A stretch of DNA of 64,000 nucleotides. It comes from Dipteris shenzhenensis. Lineage: Eukaryota > Polypodiophyta > Polypodiopsida > Gleicheniales. The position numbers were made by a program, and so were the translations under genes. The stretch's first letter is position 1; each line of letters starts with the position of its first letter. Below are positions 1 through 9,295 of the stretch, in pieces. The stretch lies in NCBI GenBank assembly GCA_047967505.1, contig CM106538.1, one strand, 5' to 3'. A model generated the notes under the pieces. The model saw nothing but the letters and a program-made list of their open reading frames with translations, had not been told where the DNA came from and searched no databases.

Positions 1-10
1 CAATGATATT

Positions 11-535
11 TTGGTCAGGGGTATCTTGATGTGGACCATGCATGACTACCCAGGATATGGAGAGTGCGCAAGTACGTGGTTATGTCTTTACATGTACAAT
101 GAGGGATTATCCTTTTTTTACTCTCTTTTGCACGCATGTCTTGTACTAACATATTCATGCACGCGTGCAAGACTTGTTACAAGTGGGTACCATGCTTGTC
201 CTGTTTGTGGACCCGCTCTGAAATCGCTTGCATGCTACTCCAAACATATGAGGAAAAATGTTTATGAAGGTCATGCTCGATACCTTCCGCTCGACCATCT
301 CGCACGTGGAGGTCAGCTTGATCCACCACCATCATATTTGAAAGCAAGTGATTGGATTCAAGCTTGGAGGGAGAATGGAGAGGAACCTCCTCCTGGTATG
401 AAGAGGCTATCGATCTTTCACGAGCTTCCTTATTGGGGTCAGTTACAAATCAATCATCTCTTGGATCCCAAGAATGTGGGGGCTACAATTTGGGCATACT
501 TGGTTGGTTCCAAGGACTCGAGAGGAGTGTGAGAA
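11..535 (+). pseudogene. CACTA transposase, tnp2 (Transposase_21) domain fragment
   Basis: The translation carries tnp2 landmarks: TMHDYPGYG near the start, a GYHACPVCG zinc-like motif, and KNVYEGHARYLPLDH, which matches the family's pattern of a histidine- and arginine-rich loop after the CxxC. In intact elements this is part of the DDE-type catalytic region that cuts the transposon ends. The N-terminal part lies outside the window. The reading frame closes with a TGA at about 530-532, although homologous sequence continues in the next segment, so this is a broken gene. The recognition is firm at domain level. Confidence 0.85.
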
Positions 536-538
536 GAC

Positions 539-769
539 TTGCGTGCTATGAATAGGATGTCTCGTTTGTGGCCCCAAGTGCATGCTTCGGGAAAAGTTGT
601 CCTCCCGAAAGCAACGTGGATCCTCTCTACGAGGGAGGAGGCAGCGATCAAGGCAGACATTGCCTCTTTTCAAACAACGATAGGGTACATGCATTGCTTG
701 AAAGGAGCATTTTCAAAGGACAATAAGCTTAGTGGCCTCAAGTCCCATGATTGGCACAAGGTCTTATAG
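539..769 (+). pseudogene. CACTA transposase, end of tnp2 region
   Basis: A 76-codon frame that continues the transposase. Its C-terminus, KLSGLKSHDWHKVL, matches the highly conserved GLKSHDCH segment that in CACTA transposases lies between tnp2 and DUF4218. The frame is separated from the upstream domain by a stop and a frame change. The sequence just after it (TTATAG then GTATTC) could hold a former splice junction, but I cannot prove an intron. Confidence 0.75.
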
Positions 770-982
770 GTATTCTAAGTAGAATTAGTGTACCGATAAT
801 AGTGATGCGTTAGCGTAATTATTATTATGTTAAATTGTTGACATGATTTCATTGTTGCTTTGATAGTTCATCCTTCCAATTACAATAAAAGGGTGCTTAC
901 AAGAAGATGTTAGAAATGCTATATTCAAGATCTGTGGTATTGTGAGGTATGCTTACTATCAATTCGCATTATGTATTTTCTT

Positions 983-1072
983 CATGGACATGTGAAATAG
1001 GTGGATATCTCAAATATCTTACATATGCATGGACATGTGAAATAGGTGGATATCTCAAAAAGAGATCTCTAT
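983..1072. repeat. 45-bp tandem duplication inside the CACTA DUF4218 region
   Basis: The stretch starting CATGGACATGTGAAATAGG at 983 recurs at 1028 almost unchanged, followed again by TGGATATCTCAAA. The period is about 45 bp, two copies. Because 45 is a multiple of three the frame would be kept, but the reading is already closed by stops in this region. This is a local slippage event in dead transposon DNA. Confidence 0.8.
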
Positions 1073-1118
1073 ATCGAGCATCAAGAAGGCTAGGGTGGAA
1101 TCCATCGAAGCCGTATGA

Positions 1119-1319
1119 TTGCTTGAGAAGCACTTTCCCTTAAGCATTATGACAACTCAAGCCCACTTGCTTGTGCACATAGTTGATGAGGTGGCTATAG
1201 CAGGTACCGTTCATAATCGATGGATGTTTTTTCTCGAGCGGTTTATGAAAACTTTAAAGGGGTTTGTTAGACAAAGAGCAAGACCAGAAGCAAGCATGGT
1301 AGAGGGATGGCTTGTGTAA
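1119..1319 (+). pseudogene. CACTA transposase, DUF4218 domain fragment
   Basis: The 66-codon frame reads LEKHFPLSIMTTQAHLLVHI, then HNRWMFFLERFMKTLKGFVR and RARPEASMVEGWLV. This is the diagnostic DUF4218 signature (LE..FPPSFF..M.HL..HL, RWMYPFERF...LK..V.N.ARPEGSI.E.Y). DUF4218 follows tnp2 in plant CACTA transposases; its biochemical role is unknown. The frame stops just before the MITE inserted at 1367. The domain would have continued into the DNA after the MITE. Confidence 0.88.
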
Positions 1320-1366
1320 GAGTCATTAGTATATATCACAGAGTTTCTTGCATCCACGGATCCTGA

Positions 1367-1613
1367 CTCGGGGGGGTCACTCATCATATGTAACTCTATC
1401 ACGTGAGTTCAACAAAAGGATATTTTTTATTTCTAAAATTTACATAAATAAATATACATAAGGGACTATTTTAAATAGTTTTGGAAAAAAATTACAGATT
1501 TGTATAGAAAAGGGGTACATTTTATTAATGAAAAATTTTACAGATAAGGGATTTTAAATATAGGCCTTGAACGCACGTGATATAGAGGGTTTGTACATAG
1601 TGACCCCCCCGAG
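1367..1613. mobile_element. MITE copy 1 (CTCGGGGGGG family), 247 bp, 8-bp TSD
   Basis: The element starts CTCGGGGGGGTCACT and ends with its exact reverse complement. It is bracketed by the 8-bp direct repeat GATCCTGA (1359-1366 and 1614-1621). The imperfect terminal inverted repeat extends roughly 50 bp and includes a CACGTG in each arm. The interior is AT-rich and non-coding. Two other copies have the same length class, the same ends and their own 8-bp repeats (9583 and 32928). An 8-bp target site fits hAT-like or some Mutator-like MITEs; I cannot assign the superfamily. Confidence 0.95.
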
Positions 1614-1621
1614 GATCCTGA

Positions 1622-1987
1622 TATGCCGCAAGCTTGGCACAACAAGGATGATGATCGCATCATTGGCGAGGTCCCCTAAGGAAAAGGGATTGAAAGAAAG
1701 ATGAGCGAAGAGCAAATGGAGAAATTCAATAAGTTTTGTATCCTCAATAGCCCTGAGATGCAGAAGTGGATTGAGAGTTATGAAGTGGCCAAAGCAGAAA
1801 GAATAAATGCAAGGACGAGATTCAGAGTAATGTACAGGTGATCACAACCATATCCACGAGATTTGGCTCTTCTCCCTACTCACATGTCACTTGATTGGCT
1901 ACAACTGGCTGTACGTAAAGCCGAACGTGATGGAGAGACAATAAATGAGCGCGAGCGGGAGTTATCATCTGGATGTATGGTGCATGT
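1622..1987 (+). pseudogene. CACTA transposase C-terminal linker after the MITE
   Basis: Directly after the MITE the coding sense resumes: a frame containing MSEEQMEKFNKFCILNSPEM and later LALLPTHMSLDWLQLAVR, typical of the region between DUF4218 and DUF4216. An in-frame TGA near 1841 breaks it. It ends at a good splice-donor match (CAT|GTAAGT, about 1987). An AT-rich stretch to a TAG near 2048 follows, so a short intron before the DUF4216 exon is likely. Confidence 0.65.
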
Positions 1988-2048
1988 AAGTTTCTTATCT
2001 CTTGACGTAATTAAGTAATTATTTGTGGCAATATATGCTATAAAATAG

Positions 2049-2489
2049 GTGCATCTTCATTGTTTTAATGATGCTCTTTTACAGTACAAAAAGTACAGTG
2101 CATTATGGTCATATGGACGACATTTTCATGTGGAACGGATCGATTCAAAGAGAGTCACGTATGACTGTGGAGTCATGGCTAACTTCACACAAGATAGCCG
2201 AGCAAGTGCTTCGGATACCAATCTTCTCTCCTCACAGTTGGATTGTTGTGGAACCATACGTGACATCTATGAAATTGATTTCAGACGATTTACTATTTTC
2301 ATTCTTGATGTAAAATGGTTTAGAACTACTTACAACGGTCCCCATGCGACAGTGAGAAAAGATAGTAGCAGTCTCTTTGCAATAGACTCCACCAAACATT
2401 GGACCGATGAAAGTGATACTTTTGCTCTTCCCGAGCACTGTGAGCAAGTGCATACTAATGATTTAATTAGTCGAAGCTTTCGTTTTTAA
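2049..2489 (+). pseudogene. CACTA transposase, DUF4216 domain
   Basis: The 146-codon frame has the DUF4216 pattern: YGRHFHVERIDSKRVTYDCG near residue 22, then GVMANFTQDSR, a block like IRDIYEIDFRRFTIFILDVK, a KWF motif, and a C-terminal DTFALPEHCEQV. DUF4216 is found almost only in plant CACTA proteins. The probable acceptor for the upstream intron (TAAAATAG) lies immediately before it. The next segment carries the C-terminal extension in a new frame. Confidence 0.82.
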
Positions 2490-2520
2490 AGTCCATTGAT
2501 ATATATATAATTGACGACAT

Positions 2521-2832
2521 TTGGCACCCATCTTCAATATAGGTGGTTTTTCATCCGGATCGTTCTATCCAAGATGGTGGTACGTGATCCAAGTTGCACC
2601 ACGAAGTAAGCAAATTTTTGAAGATCGAGATGTGGATATGGAGATGCCACTACCAATGCCGGATCCAATTGATGAATCTAGTGAAGAAGATGTAGATCAC
2701 CATATGAGGCAAGAGGAAGATGCGCATAATGACATCGCACTGGAGGAGGATGGAGATCATGATATTGACAAGGAAGACAACAATCATCAAGATCAATCAC
2801 CACACTTAAGCTTTATTGAAGAAGATGATTAA
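2521..2832 (+). pseudogene. CACTA transposase acidic C-terminus
   Basis: A 103-codon frame. WWYVIQVAPRSKQIFE matches the short conserved W.VV...PR motif that follows DUF4216. The rest is an acidic low-complexity tail rich in D, E and H ending in EEDD. Acidic tails are common at the end of CACTA transposases. The upstream gap contains stops, so the product could only be made by splicing, and probably is not made at all. Confidence 0.65.
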
Positions 2833-3129
2833 ATACTTTTAGGTGAACGTATGCTACTAGAGTACGATGATGATATAGGAGATCAACTCGGTATAGAGTT
2901 GGAGATAGACTTGCTTGGCACCTTAGACTTGGCTCAAGATGAAACAGTTGATGTAAATGCTCTTATTTGATTTTTCTCATCTCAAACTTGGACATGAATA
3001 TATGAGCTTCAAAGGCTTGATGTACATGCTCTCATTTTTTTATTCTCTATGAGCTCAAACATGTATGAAAATTTAAAAAATTTTGTCATTGGAAAAAACT
3101 AATTTTTAAGGCCTTAAAAAAAAAAAAAA

Positions 3130-3290
3130 CCTCTCTGTAAAAATGTCGCTATAATATTTTGTCTCAGTGTCGCTATATAGTGACTTTTGGCAAAAGTCGC
3201 TATATAGCGACAATTTACGAAACCCGATTTTTATACTGATGATTAACGCTAAGCGGGCGCTAATCGTCGGTATGTAAACGTCGTAATAGG
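3130..3290. repeat. CACTA-type subterminal palindromic repeats
   Basis: Contains GTCGCTATATAGCGAC, a perfect 16-bp palindrome at about 3197-3212, and partial copies (TGTCGCTATATAGTGAC, ATGTCGCTATAA) within 60 bp. The same motif family recurs at 36282-36400 next to a CACTA terminus. In En/Spm elements such clustered subterminal motifs bind the TNPA-like accessory protein; that role is inferred here. AT-rich DNA with poly-A (3115-3132) precedes it. Confidence 0.7.
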
Positions 3291-3294
3291 ATGT

Positions 3295-3528
3295 GTGTGT
3301 AGTATTGCAATAGACATTATCAAGAATACAAAGTGCACCACCTTGGATTTTACTATAGGGGACATTTTACAAATGAGATCATTTGCAAATAAGACTGTAG
3401 CAGAAGGTGAAGTATTGGGATTGGAACAAGTGGAGCAATGGTCATTTGCACAGATGAGGATTCTAAAAGTCACTGATGATGGTATGGTTGATAACATAAC
3501 ATCCTTATGTGATCCCTACTATGAGTAG
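3295..3528 (+). CDS. Unknown protein, 5' segment (77 codons)
   Basis: An uninterrupted frame beginning MCSIAIDIIKNTKC and ending at TAG in CDPYYE. I do not recognise it. It runs in the same direction as the longer frame at 3537 and may be its upstream part, separated by a frame change: the intervening DNA also reads MSRQEYEMEHAIFKHEKE in a third frame, which suggests frameshift damage to one older gene. It lies immediately after the truncated CACTA element and outside the inverted arms. Confidence 0.4.
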   Translation: MCSIAIDIIKNTKCTTLDFTIGDILQMRSFANKTVAEGEVLGLEQVEQWSFAQMRILKVTDDGMVDNITSLCDPYYE

Positions 3529-3536
3529 GCAAGAAT

Positions 3537-4466
3537 ATGAGATGGAGCATGCAATTTTTAAACATGAGAAAGAGGCACATGGTTTTCAATGATAAAGACA
3601 ATGTATACTACAATATCAAAGGACCTAAAAAGCGTGCCCATGTGCCAGGCTCTATCACTTCAAATGTGGATGATTTCAATATACTTAATTATAGAAGTGA
3701 CATCTTATCTGGAGTGGATGAGTTCATTGGTTCTGAGAAACAAAATGATTTTAGAAGCGAAGCCTTATCTGGGGTGGATGAATTCTTGCACAGTGAGAAG
3801 GGCAAAGGTTTCAATAGTGATGTCTTGTCAAGTGTGGATGAGTTCATGCATATTAACAAACCTGGTGTTAATCAAGCTTGTGGATTTGTGAAAGCCATGC
3901 AAGATGTCCCAATGAGTGATGTTCTCTTAGGAGTGGAAGAGTTTCAAGGTTCTCAATACTCTCATAGAATATTGAATTCATTGAATGGTCCTAAGAGTAT
4001 GTTAAAAACGAGGATGAGATCAACAGAGGATTATTCAATATTTAACTTTGATTGTGATATGGACAAGGATGCAACGACCAATCATGGATGCTTGGTTACA
4101 AACAAATGTGAGGAGAAGAAGTGCATAAATACAGATCACAACGTGCATGAAGAACAAAAACGATCATACATATGCATGAAAAGAAAGCGAATCCAGGCAG
4201 ATCCACAAAAGCAACCAAAGAGGAAGAGAGTAATGAAGGAGGAGAACATGTTAAATGCATTGGGATATCTATGTTGCAAGCGAAGATGTATGCACTTCAT
4301 TGATCTTGCAGACATCAGGGAATGCAGAGGACACGTGTGGCAAAGAAGAGGAAGCGAAAGAAATGAATACCTTCTCACAAGTCTCTCTTGCTTTCTTCAG
4401 AATGGCAATAAAAGACTAAGTTCAAGACAAAAGGTAAAACCTCTCGTAAATTTGGAACTATTCTAG
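3537..4466 (+). CDS. Unknown protein with repeated LSGVDEF motif and Cys-rich C-terminal domain
   Basis: A 309-codon frame. Residues about 55-140 carry four degenerate repeats of the form (S)(D/E)xLSxV(D/E)EF (SDILSGVDEF, SEALSGVDEF, SDVLSSVDEF, SDVLLGVEEF), the first three about 25 residues apart. A basic stretch follows (KRKRIQADPQKQPKRKRV), possibly a nuclear localisation signal. The C-terminus reads LCCKRRCMHFIDLADIRECR with a conserved-looking RNEYLLTSL. This resembles the Cys-rich block that precedes transposase-like regions in some eukaryotic transposon proteins, but I cannot name the family. The gene ends 60 bp before the copied Copia relic begins and is probably truncated there. Confidence 0.5.
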   Translation: MRWSMQFLNMRKRHMVFNDKDNVYYNIKGPKKRAHVPGSITSNVDDFNILNYRSDILSGVDEFIGSEKQNDFRSEALSGVDEFLHSEKGKGFNSDVLSSVDEFMHINKPGVNQACGFVKAMQDVPMSDVLLGVEEFQGSQYSHRILNSLNGPKSMLKTRMRSTEDYSIFNFDCDMDKDATTNHGCLVTNKCEEKKCINTDHNVHEEQKRSYICMKRKRIQADPQKQPKRKRVMKEENMLNALGYLCCKRRCMHFIDLADIRECRGHVWQRRGSERNEYLLTSLSCFLQNGNKRLSSRQKVKPLVNLELF

Positions 4467-4527
4467 TTCTAAACTGAGGAAAATATTGTTATTTTAGAGA
4501 TATTTTAGTCATATTACTTCTCGTGCA

Positions 4528-5260
4528 AGTGACAAAATAGTGACAGCCTCTAATAGATGCAGCTTTAGTAGTCCACACATAAGAGTGGATTAATTCCAAT
4601 GGCTTTTTACTCTCTTGAACATGCCTAGGAAATGGTTTCCTTGCCTATTTTCCAAATTTATAAGCTTCACAAACCTTATGCATTTCTGGAACCTTGAATT
4701 TAGGCAATCTTGCAATAATATTTTGGGCTTGCATTGATTTAAGTCGCTGTATATTAACATGACCACTGCGTTTATGCCAGATATCAATATCTCCAACTAC
4801 ACCGGTCCCATGTGCAAACATTGCTGCACTCAATTCAGGCATGTCCGCATCCAACATAAACATCCTACCCTTCTTCTTTCCTTTTGCTATCAAGTTACCG
4901 TTATTTTTCATATCCTCAACAAAGCATCCATGAGGATTAAATCTGACCTGCAAGCCCTGCTCAACCATTTGACCAATAAAAACTTGGTTCTTGGTGATGT
5001 TTAGGATATGTGGTAGTCATTGATGCTCACATTTGTTGTATTGAATTCTGTGCAGCATTACCATTTTGTGCATCTACATCAATCATCACATTTACTGGTT
5101 TATACCAGTTGCTCATCTCATCAAAAACAGCATCTCTGCTCACTGTAAACTTACGAGTAGAAGGGTTATAGCATCTATACCCTTTCTGCTGTAGAGAATA
5201 ACCAATAAAGATGCACTTCTCAGCTTTTGGATCCAATTTGGACCTCAACTCATCTGGCAC
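4528..5260 (-). pseudogene. Copia pol relic: GAG-pre-integrase and integrase tail (left arm)
   Basis: On the minus strand the frame at 4968-4645 carries the Copia GAG-pre-integrase block: GCFVEDMKN, KGRMFMLDADMP, WHKRSGHVNIQRLKSM and HKVCEAYKFGK. The frame at 5260-5027 carries the end of the integrase region (LRSKLDPKAEKCIFIGYS). The order is scrambled relative to a normal Copia element: the integrase-tail fragment precedes the pre-integrase block. The same scrambled order occurs at 58062-58929, so the rearrangement predates the inverted duplication. Homology with the right arm stops at 4528. Confidence 0.85.
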
Positions 5261-5518
5261 ATGAACATAGGCAATGCAACCAAAAAATTTTCAAATGAGA
5301 AATGTCTGGTTTCCTACCAGTATACATCTCCTCTGGCGTCATGCCATGTATTGCTGTAGTGGGAGTCCTATTCATTATGTAAACTACTGTAGCAACTGCT
5401 TCATCCCAATAATATGGTCATACATCCGGCATATACGAGTATAGAACTCATATGCATGGTAGTCTACACCCTGTACACCATCCTGTACCTGCAAGTAGAC
5501 TGACTTCGAGAGTGATGA

Positions 5519-5740
5519 CTAAATGATAGAGCATGCTTGCTCATCCATGTCATCCCAATCACTCTGTTTAATGCTATTAGGCTTGACACCTTTGCATTGA
5601 ATGGGCTTATGCTGCCTCTTCTGCACTAACACATCATAAATCTGCTCTTTCCAATACTGAAAGTTTGAACCATCCAACCTCTCAATATCAAAGAGGGCAC
5701 TACCAGCTGTAGATGCCATATCTATGGCACAATAGCTCAC
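5519..5740 (-). pseudogene. Copia gag N-terminus (left arm)
   Basis: The minus-strand reading starting MASTAGSALFDIERLDGSN, followed by FQYWKEQIYDVLVQKRQH, is the N-terminus of a Copia gag (LDGSNF.YW motif of the UBN2/DUF4219 class). It is followed by IKQSDWDDMDEQACSII and then a deletion, so most of gag, the zinc knuckle and protease are missing. The left copy keeps the frame through KRQHKP where the right-arm copy (57748) has stops. The ATG is the first in-frame methionine before the conserved motif. Confidence 0.8.
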
Positions 5741-7280
5741 AACCAAAGAGCAGTATAGTGCAATAGGCAATCCAAATGACCAAATATATAGTGTTGTCCA
5801 GACCAATCAGGTCTCCAAATAAACTGGTTGATCCAATGCTCAAAAGCACTCAGCCATAAAGAGGCATAAACAAGAATATATGCAGCCCAGTAACCTGCCA
5901 ATACCTGGCAATCCAAGTAAGAAATGCACTGACCCAAATAAGCAATCCCTGCTCAACCCAATGGCAATAGGAGCCTAGCTCAACTGTCCATAAACATCAG
6001 TGCAGCATCCACCAATGCAAATCCATAATCCATCAAAATGGCATTTACTGCATCACCAATGCATCGCCTCAAGCGCGCAATCCTTTGGCAACAAAATCAA
6101 GCATTCACCACTTGCCAAATGTGCCAAAGTGACTTGCCAAAATGCCAATAATGCCCTTGGACTGAAGTGAGATCCCAATCACTTTCTATAATTTACTGTG
6201 AGTTCCCAATTCACTGTTGTGCAAGAGAAATTCCTACAACAATACCTCATAGCCACTTTGGGCAAAATAACACGCTATCCTTGTTTTTGAACAGCGATAT
6301 CTTTTCATTAAAGGACTGGATGCCAAAGCTATAAACAGCAAAGTTGTAGCTGGTAGAAAGATCTACAACTTATCAGTTGATCTCAAGAGCCAAATCCTTG
6401 TGAATTCTCAGATATTCTCACCTGAAAAACAGCTTCCTGCACATTGGTCACAAATTGACAGTAGACTGCAACTTTTTGTGGTTTTGCAGAGGCTGTAACT
6501 CCTGCAGCTTATACCGGATCAACTTGCTTCCAGAAGCAAAGTTGTAGTATGTTTAGTGAACTACAACTTTCCAGTTTGGCACAAAGTGCAATTCTGCACC
6601 AAGAAAGAGATATTCAGTCTTGAAAATGACTGTTCTGTCATTTAAAAAAAAATAGCAGCAACTTTTCAATGACCTGTCAGTCAAGAATATCAATCATTTT
6701 CTCGTGGGCTTCAAAGCATAACCAGATATTGAACATCCAAATTCTGAGCAAAATACTTGCATATAATGTGGCATCCAATGCATAAACCGCTTTCTGGAAA
6801 TTGCATACCAGAGAATAAAAAATGCCTTTCAAGAGTCCCCAAAATGCATTTATTGCTTGTATATGGCCTCATTATATTGGCATTCAAGTGAACATCAAAT
6901 TGTATGCATTTGCCGCTCACTTATGCATCCAAAATGCATTACCAATGGCATATACCAAGTGACATTTACTACATCATTTTGCCAAAATGCATCAACTTGC
7001 CAAAGTGCATCAACATGTATGCATTTGCCACTTTTCAAGTATCAAAAAACAGTGTCAAAAATGGCATTAACCTCTTGCCCCAAATGCATTCATTGTGTAT
7101 GGGAGATATTCCTGCAAGAAGACCTCACTTTCCCTGTACCAAAAGTGCTAAAAAACACGTCTCAACCACACACCAGTGGGAGCTTGTAAAATGGAAATTA
7201 CATAATAGAAAGGGATGAGGTGAAAAGCACTTGTGCAAGATAACACTTTCACATTAACTCATCCACTCACAAGATCTTGC
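5741..7280 (-). other. Long non-coding leader of the Copia relic (left arm)
   Basis: About 1.5 kb between the gag start and the RING-finger segment. I see no convincing coding sequence. At 6760-7100 the palindromic hexamer ATGCAT in contexts such as CAAAATGCAT recurs about ten times, which also creates the spurious reading frames there. The block is shared with 56260-57747 in the right arm at about 98% identity. Confidence 0.6.
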
Positions 7281-7286
7281 AACTCA

Positions 7287-7679
7287 TTAACTCATTGCTT
7301 TTGCCTTTACCAAGTTCAGCAAATCCAATGATTCCCGCATATCATGCTTCATGCGCTTTGTGCACTGTGAGCAGTTAGGTCTCCAAAGCATTTCTGGACC
7401 AGGAAAACCTTCCTTCACTTGCTTCTTTACACATTCAAAATAAACGATATGCCAACACTTAAATTGAATTGATGGGGCACTACAAGGAGGATCAACCGTG
7501 CAAATTGAGCAAAAATAGTCTGCAGAAGGACGGTATGCCTTACGTAACAGAGAGTTTTGATGACCATTTTTCTCTAAACGTGGCAAGCAAACTCGTTCAA
7601 GGCATGAACTATGCTTCTGGAGGTACTGGATATCTTCGAAGTAGCGATTCAACTTCATGGGACGAGTTGATTTCAACAC
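7287..7679 (-). pseudogene. Captured RING-finger (MYCBP2-like) gene fragment in the Copia leader, left arm
   Basis: A 130-codon frame. From about residue 55 it reads FCSICTVDPPCSAPSIQFKC, then CWHIVYFECVKKQVKEGFPG and NCSQCTKRMKHDM. The spacing (CxxC, CxHxxxxxC, CxxC) and the APSIQ...C.H....C...GP context match a RING finger of the MYCBP2/PHR ubiquitin-ligase type. The left copy reads PGPEMLWRPNCSQC where the right arm reads PGPEISFGDL; EISFGDL is the family-like version, so each arm has a different local frame defect. It sits between the primer site (8175) and gag (5740) of the retroelement, which suggests capture of a host gene piece. It is not a working ligase gene. Confidence 0.7.
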
Positions 7680-8174
7680 ACAGAGTACTTGGTTTCAAAA
7701 CAACATTCCTTAGATTCGACACAGCAAGCACGAAGGGGCTGCAACAAAGGCTACAACGAACTATGCTCTGGTTCAGCATAGCTCCACCAACGAGCACAGC
7801 TCACGCCAATGAGCCTCAAATGAAACAAGGCTCATGGGCAATCTGTAGCAGCAGCTAGAGACTTCAGGATCGGCATCTACACAGCGCTCCTGGCAATAAA
7901 GGCGACTTGTCATCAAAGCCTTCATCAACTCCTACATGCTAGCCAGGCATCGAGCTCCAACAGAAACTACATGAGCCACGTTGCAAATGGGCTGCATAGA
8001 ACTCTCTCCTCAGGCTCTTCTCCTCGAGCTTCCGAAGCTCAGATCACCAGATAAGCATAGCTATGGCTGCCCCGTCTTCTCCACGAGAGACATCGATCCA
8101 AAGCTCCTTCAATGCTCGATTCACACATACCACAAGCCCTCGCGAAGATCCCCATAGATCGAACACCACGACCT
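7680..8174 (-). other. Copia leader upstream of the RING fragment, left arm
   Basis: About 500 bp between the RING frame and the primer site. On the minus strand the sequence just before the RING frame still reads like an upstream part of the captured gene, but stops accumulate and no confident gene model is possible. The right-arm equivalent is 55297-55800. Nothing else is recognisable. Confidence 0.4.
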
Positions 8175-8186
8175 GCTCTGATACTA
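8175..8186 (-). other. Primer-binding site (initiator-Met tRNA type)
   Basis: GCTCTGATACTA, i.e. TAGTATCAGAGC on the minus strand, one mismatch from the standard TGGTATCAGAGC complement of initiator-Met tRNA. It sits 2 bp downstream of the 150-bp LTR at 8189-8338. The right-arm equivalent (55285-55296) is the perfect TGGTATCAGAGC. Confidence 0.85.
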
Positions 8187-8188
8187 GT

Positions 8189-8338
8189 TGTGAGAGAGGA
8201 GAGCACACACAAAGGGATAAGGAGACACCAAAAGTGGTGGAGCAAAAGCTACTCTAGCTTATTCCTCTTTCATATATATATAAATGAGTATACATGGGCA
8301 CTATACAATGGTTGGACACACTTCCCTTTACCCCAACA
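8189..8338 (-). repeat. 150-bp Copia LTR (LTR2, left arm)
   Basis: On the minus strand it starts TGTTGGGGTAAAGG and ends with a TG...CA-type terminus next to the primer site. It contains a TATATATATA run that could serve as the TATA element. Same length and sequence as 55133-55282. No matching 3' LTR is seen because both arms are truncated before the element's end. Confidence 0.8.
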
Positions 8339-8593
8339 ACAATTCAATACGGAGTCTCTGTCATCGAACAAAATAGGGAAAAGCTCAAAAAATGACTTTT
8401 TCTTTGAAAACACTTAACACGCTCTCAAAATCACTTCACAAAGCCAAAGTGACTTTTCCAAAGGTTCCTCCAAGGTCTCTACAGACTCGGTTGCAAGTAA
8501 AGTCACCCACAAAGCTTCCCATAGACCTTCTCGTTCCTTCCACAGAGCTGCTGAGCTTCTAAGCATTCATGCATGCTCAGCTAGATCACCAAG

Positions 8594-8777
8594 GCTCTGA
8601 TACTAGTTGAGAGTGCTCTCAACGGAAGCAAGAACGGAAGAGGGAGAGAGACAGAGACAGAGAGCCACACAAGTTTTGGTGGGTGCAGAATACCCTAATC
8701 TTCTTTTTCATTCATTTATATGTGTTTGAGTATTATACATAACCGGGGTAAAGGCACAGTGACCTTTAACCCCCACA
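8594..8777 (-). repeat. 170-bp Copia LTR (LTR1, left arm) with primer site
   Basis: The LTR is at 8608-8777 (minus strand TGTGGGGGTTAAAGG ... CTCTCA), followed by the primer site GCTCTGATACTA at 8594-8605. It is a relative of LTR2: both start TGT(G/T)GGGGT(T)AAAGG. LTR1 directly abuts the gypsy integrase tail at 8778, so this older element inserted into that gypsy copy and was later interrupted or fused at LTR2. Counterpart 54694-54877. Confidence 0.8.
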
Positions 8778-9295
8778 AATCCGAAGCTCAGCAAAGCCAT
8801 GTGGGCTTACAACATTACCCATAAAATGTCTATAGGTCACACTCCTTTTGAGTTGGTGTACGGTAATGAGGCAGTTTTACCACTAGAGATAGAGATTTTG
8901 GCCTTGAGATTGGCAGGAGAAAAGAAGATGATAGAAGATGAACATGTAGATGCCAGGTTGGTACAACTTGAGAAGCTAGATAAAACCCGACGCCTTGCAC
9001 TGCATCAAACAGAGATTTAAAAGAACCGACAAAAGGCCTGCATGGATGCTAAGATTCACAAGGGATGGGAAAGACACTTTGCTGAGAGGGATGTTGTGCT
9101 ATGCTTTGATAATAGATTGGACCACCAGATGGATAAAAATTTCCTTCCACTATGGACCGGTCCATACACAGTCATCAAGGAACGTAGCAATGGGTCTACA
9201 CAAGTACAGGAGGTGCATGAACGATATGGCAAGAAGGTGATCAACAACCATTACCTCAAGCCTTTCTTTGTGCATGATGGTCCTAGGCATGGAAA
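8778..9295 (+). pseudogene. Gypsy integrase C-terminal fragment (left arm)
   Basis: Reads MWAYNITHKMSIGHTPFELV, ... RLALHQTEI, stop, then a second frame with FAERDVVLCFDNRLDHQMDK, WTGPYTVIKERSNGS and YGKKVINNHYLKPFFVHDGP. It is colinear with the last 170 residues of the intact polyprotein at 16187-11376, including the GPY/F-type motif (WTGPY). An in-frame TAA after HQTEI inactivates it, shared with the right-arm copy (54181-54693). It ends at GGAAA, the 5-bp target repeat of the non-autonomous LTR element inserted here. Confidence 0.9.

Larger units (their letters stand above)
1..3290 (+). mobile_element. Decayed CACTA (En/Spm) DNA transposon, 5' end outside the window
   Basis: Reading left to right, the segment encodes the order typical of plant CACTA transposases: the tnp2 (Transposase_21) core, DUF4218, a C-terminal linker and DUF4216. 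It then ends in AT-rich DNA with palindromic subterminal motifs built on TCGCTATATAGCGA. Frameshifts, in-frame stops and a 247-bp MITE at 1367 show that it is dead. No CCTTGTAGTG terminus is found after the subterminal motifs, so the 3' end looks truncated where the unrelated coding segment begins near 3295. Family assignment rests on motif order; the breaks are seen directly. Confidence 0.85.

Noticed and set aside
5041-5500. Two adjacent Copia integrase-tail readings considered as a tandem of two insertions
   Set aside because: Orientation and order match the scrambled single relic at 58062-58430 in the right arm, with no LTR or target repeat between them.
7479-7488. CACTACAAGG, identical to a CACTA element 5' terminus
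   Set aside because: It lies inside the RING-finger coding piece (on the opposite strand it encodes part of CSAPS), is present identically in both arms, and has no subterminal repeats or target repeat. Taken as chance.
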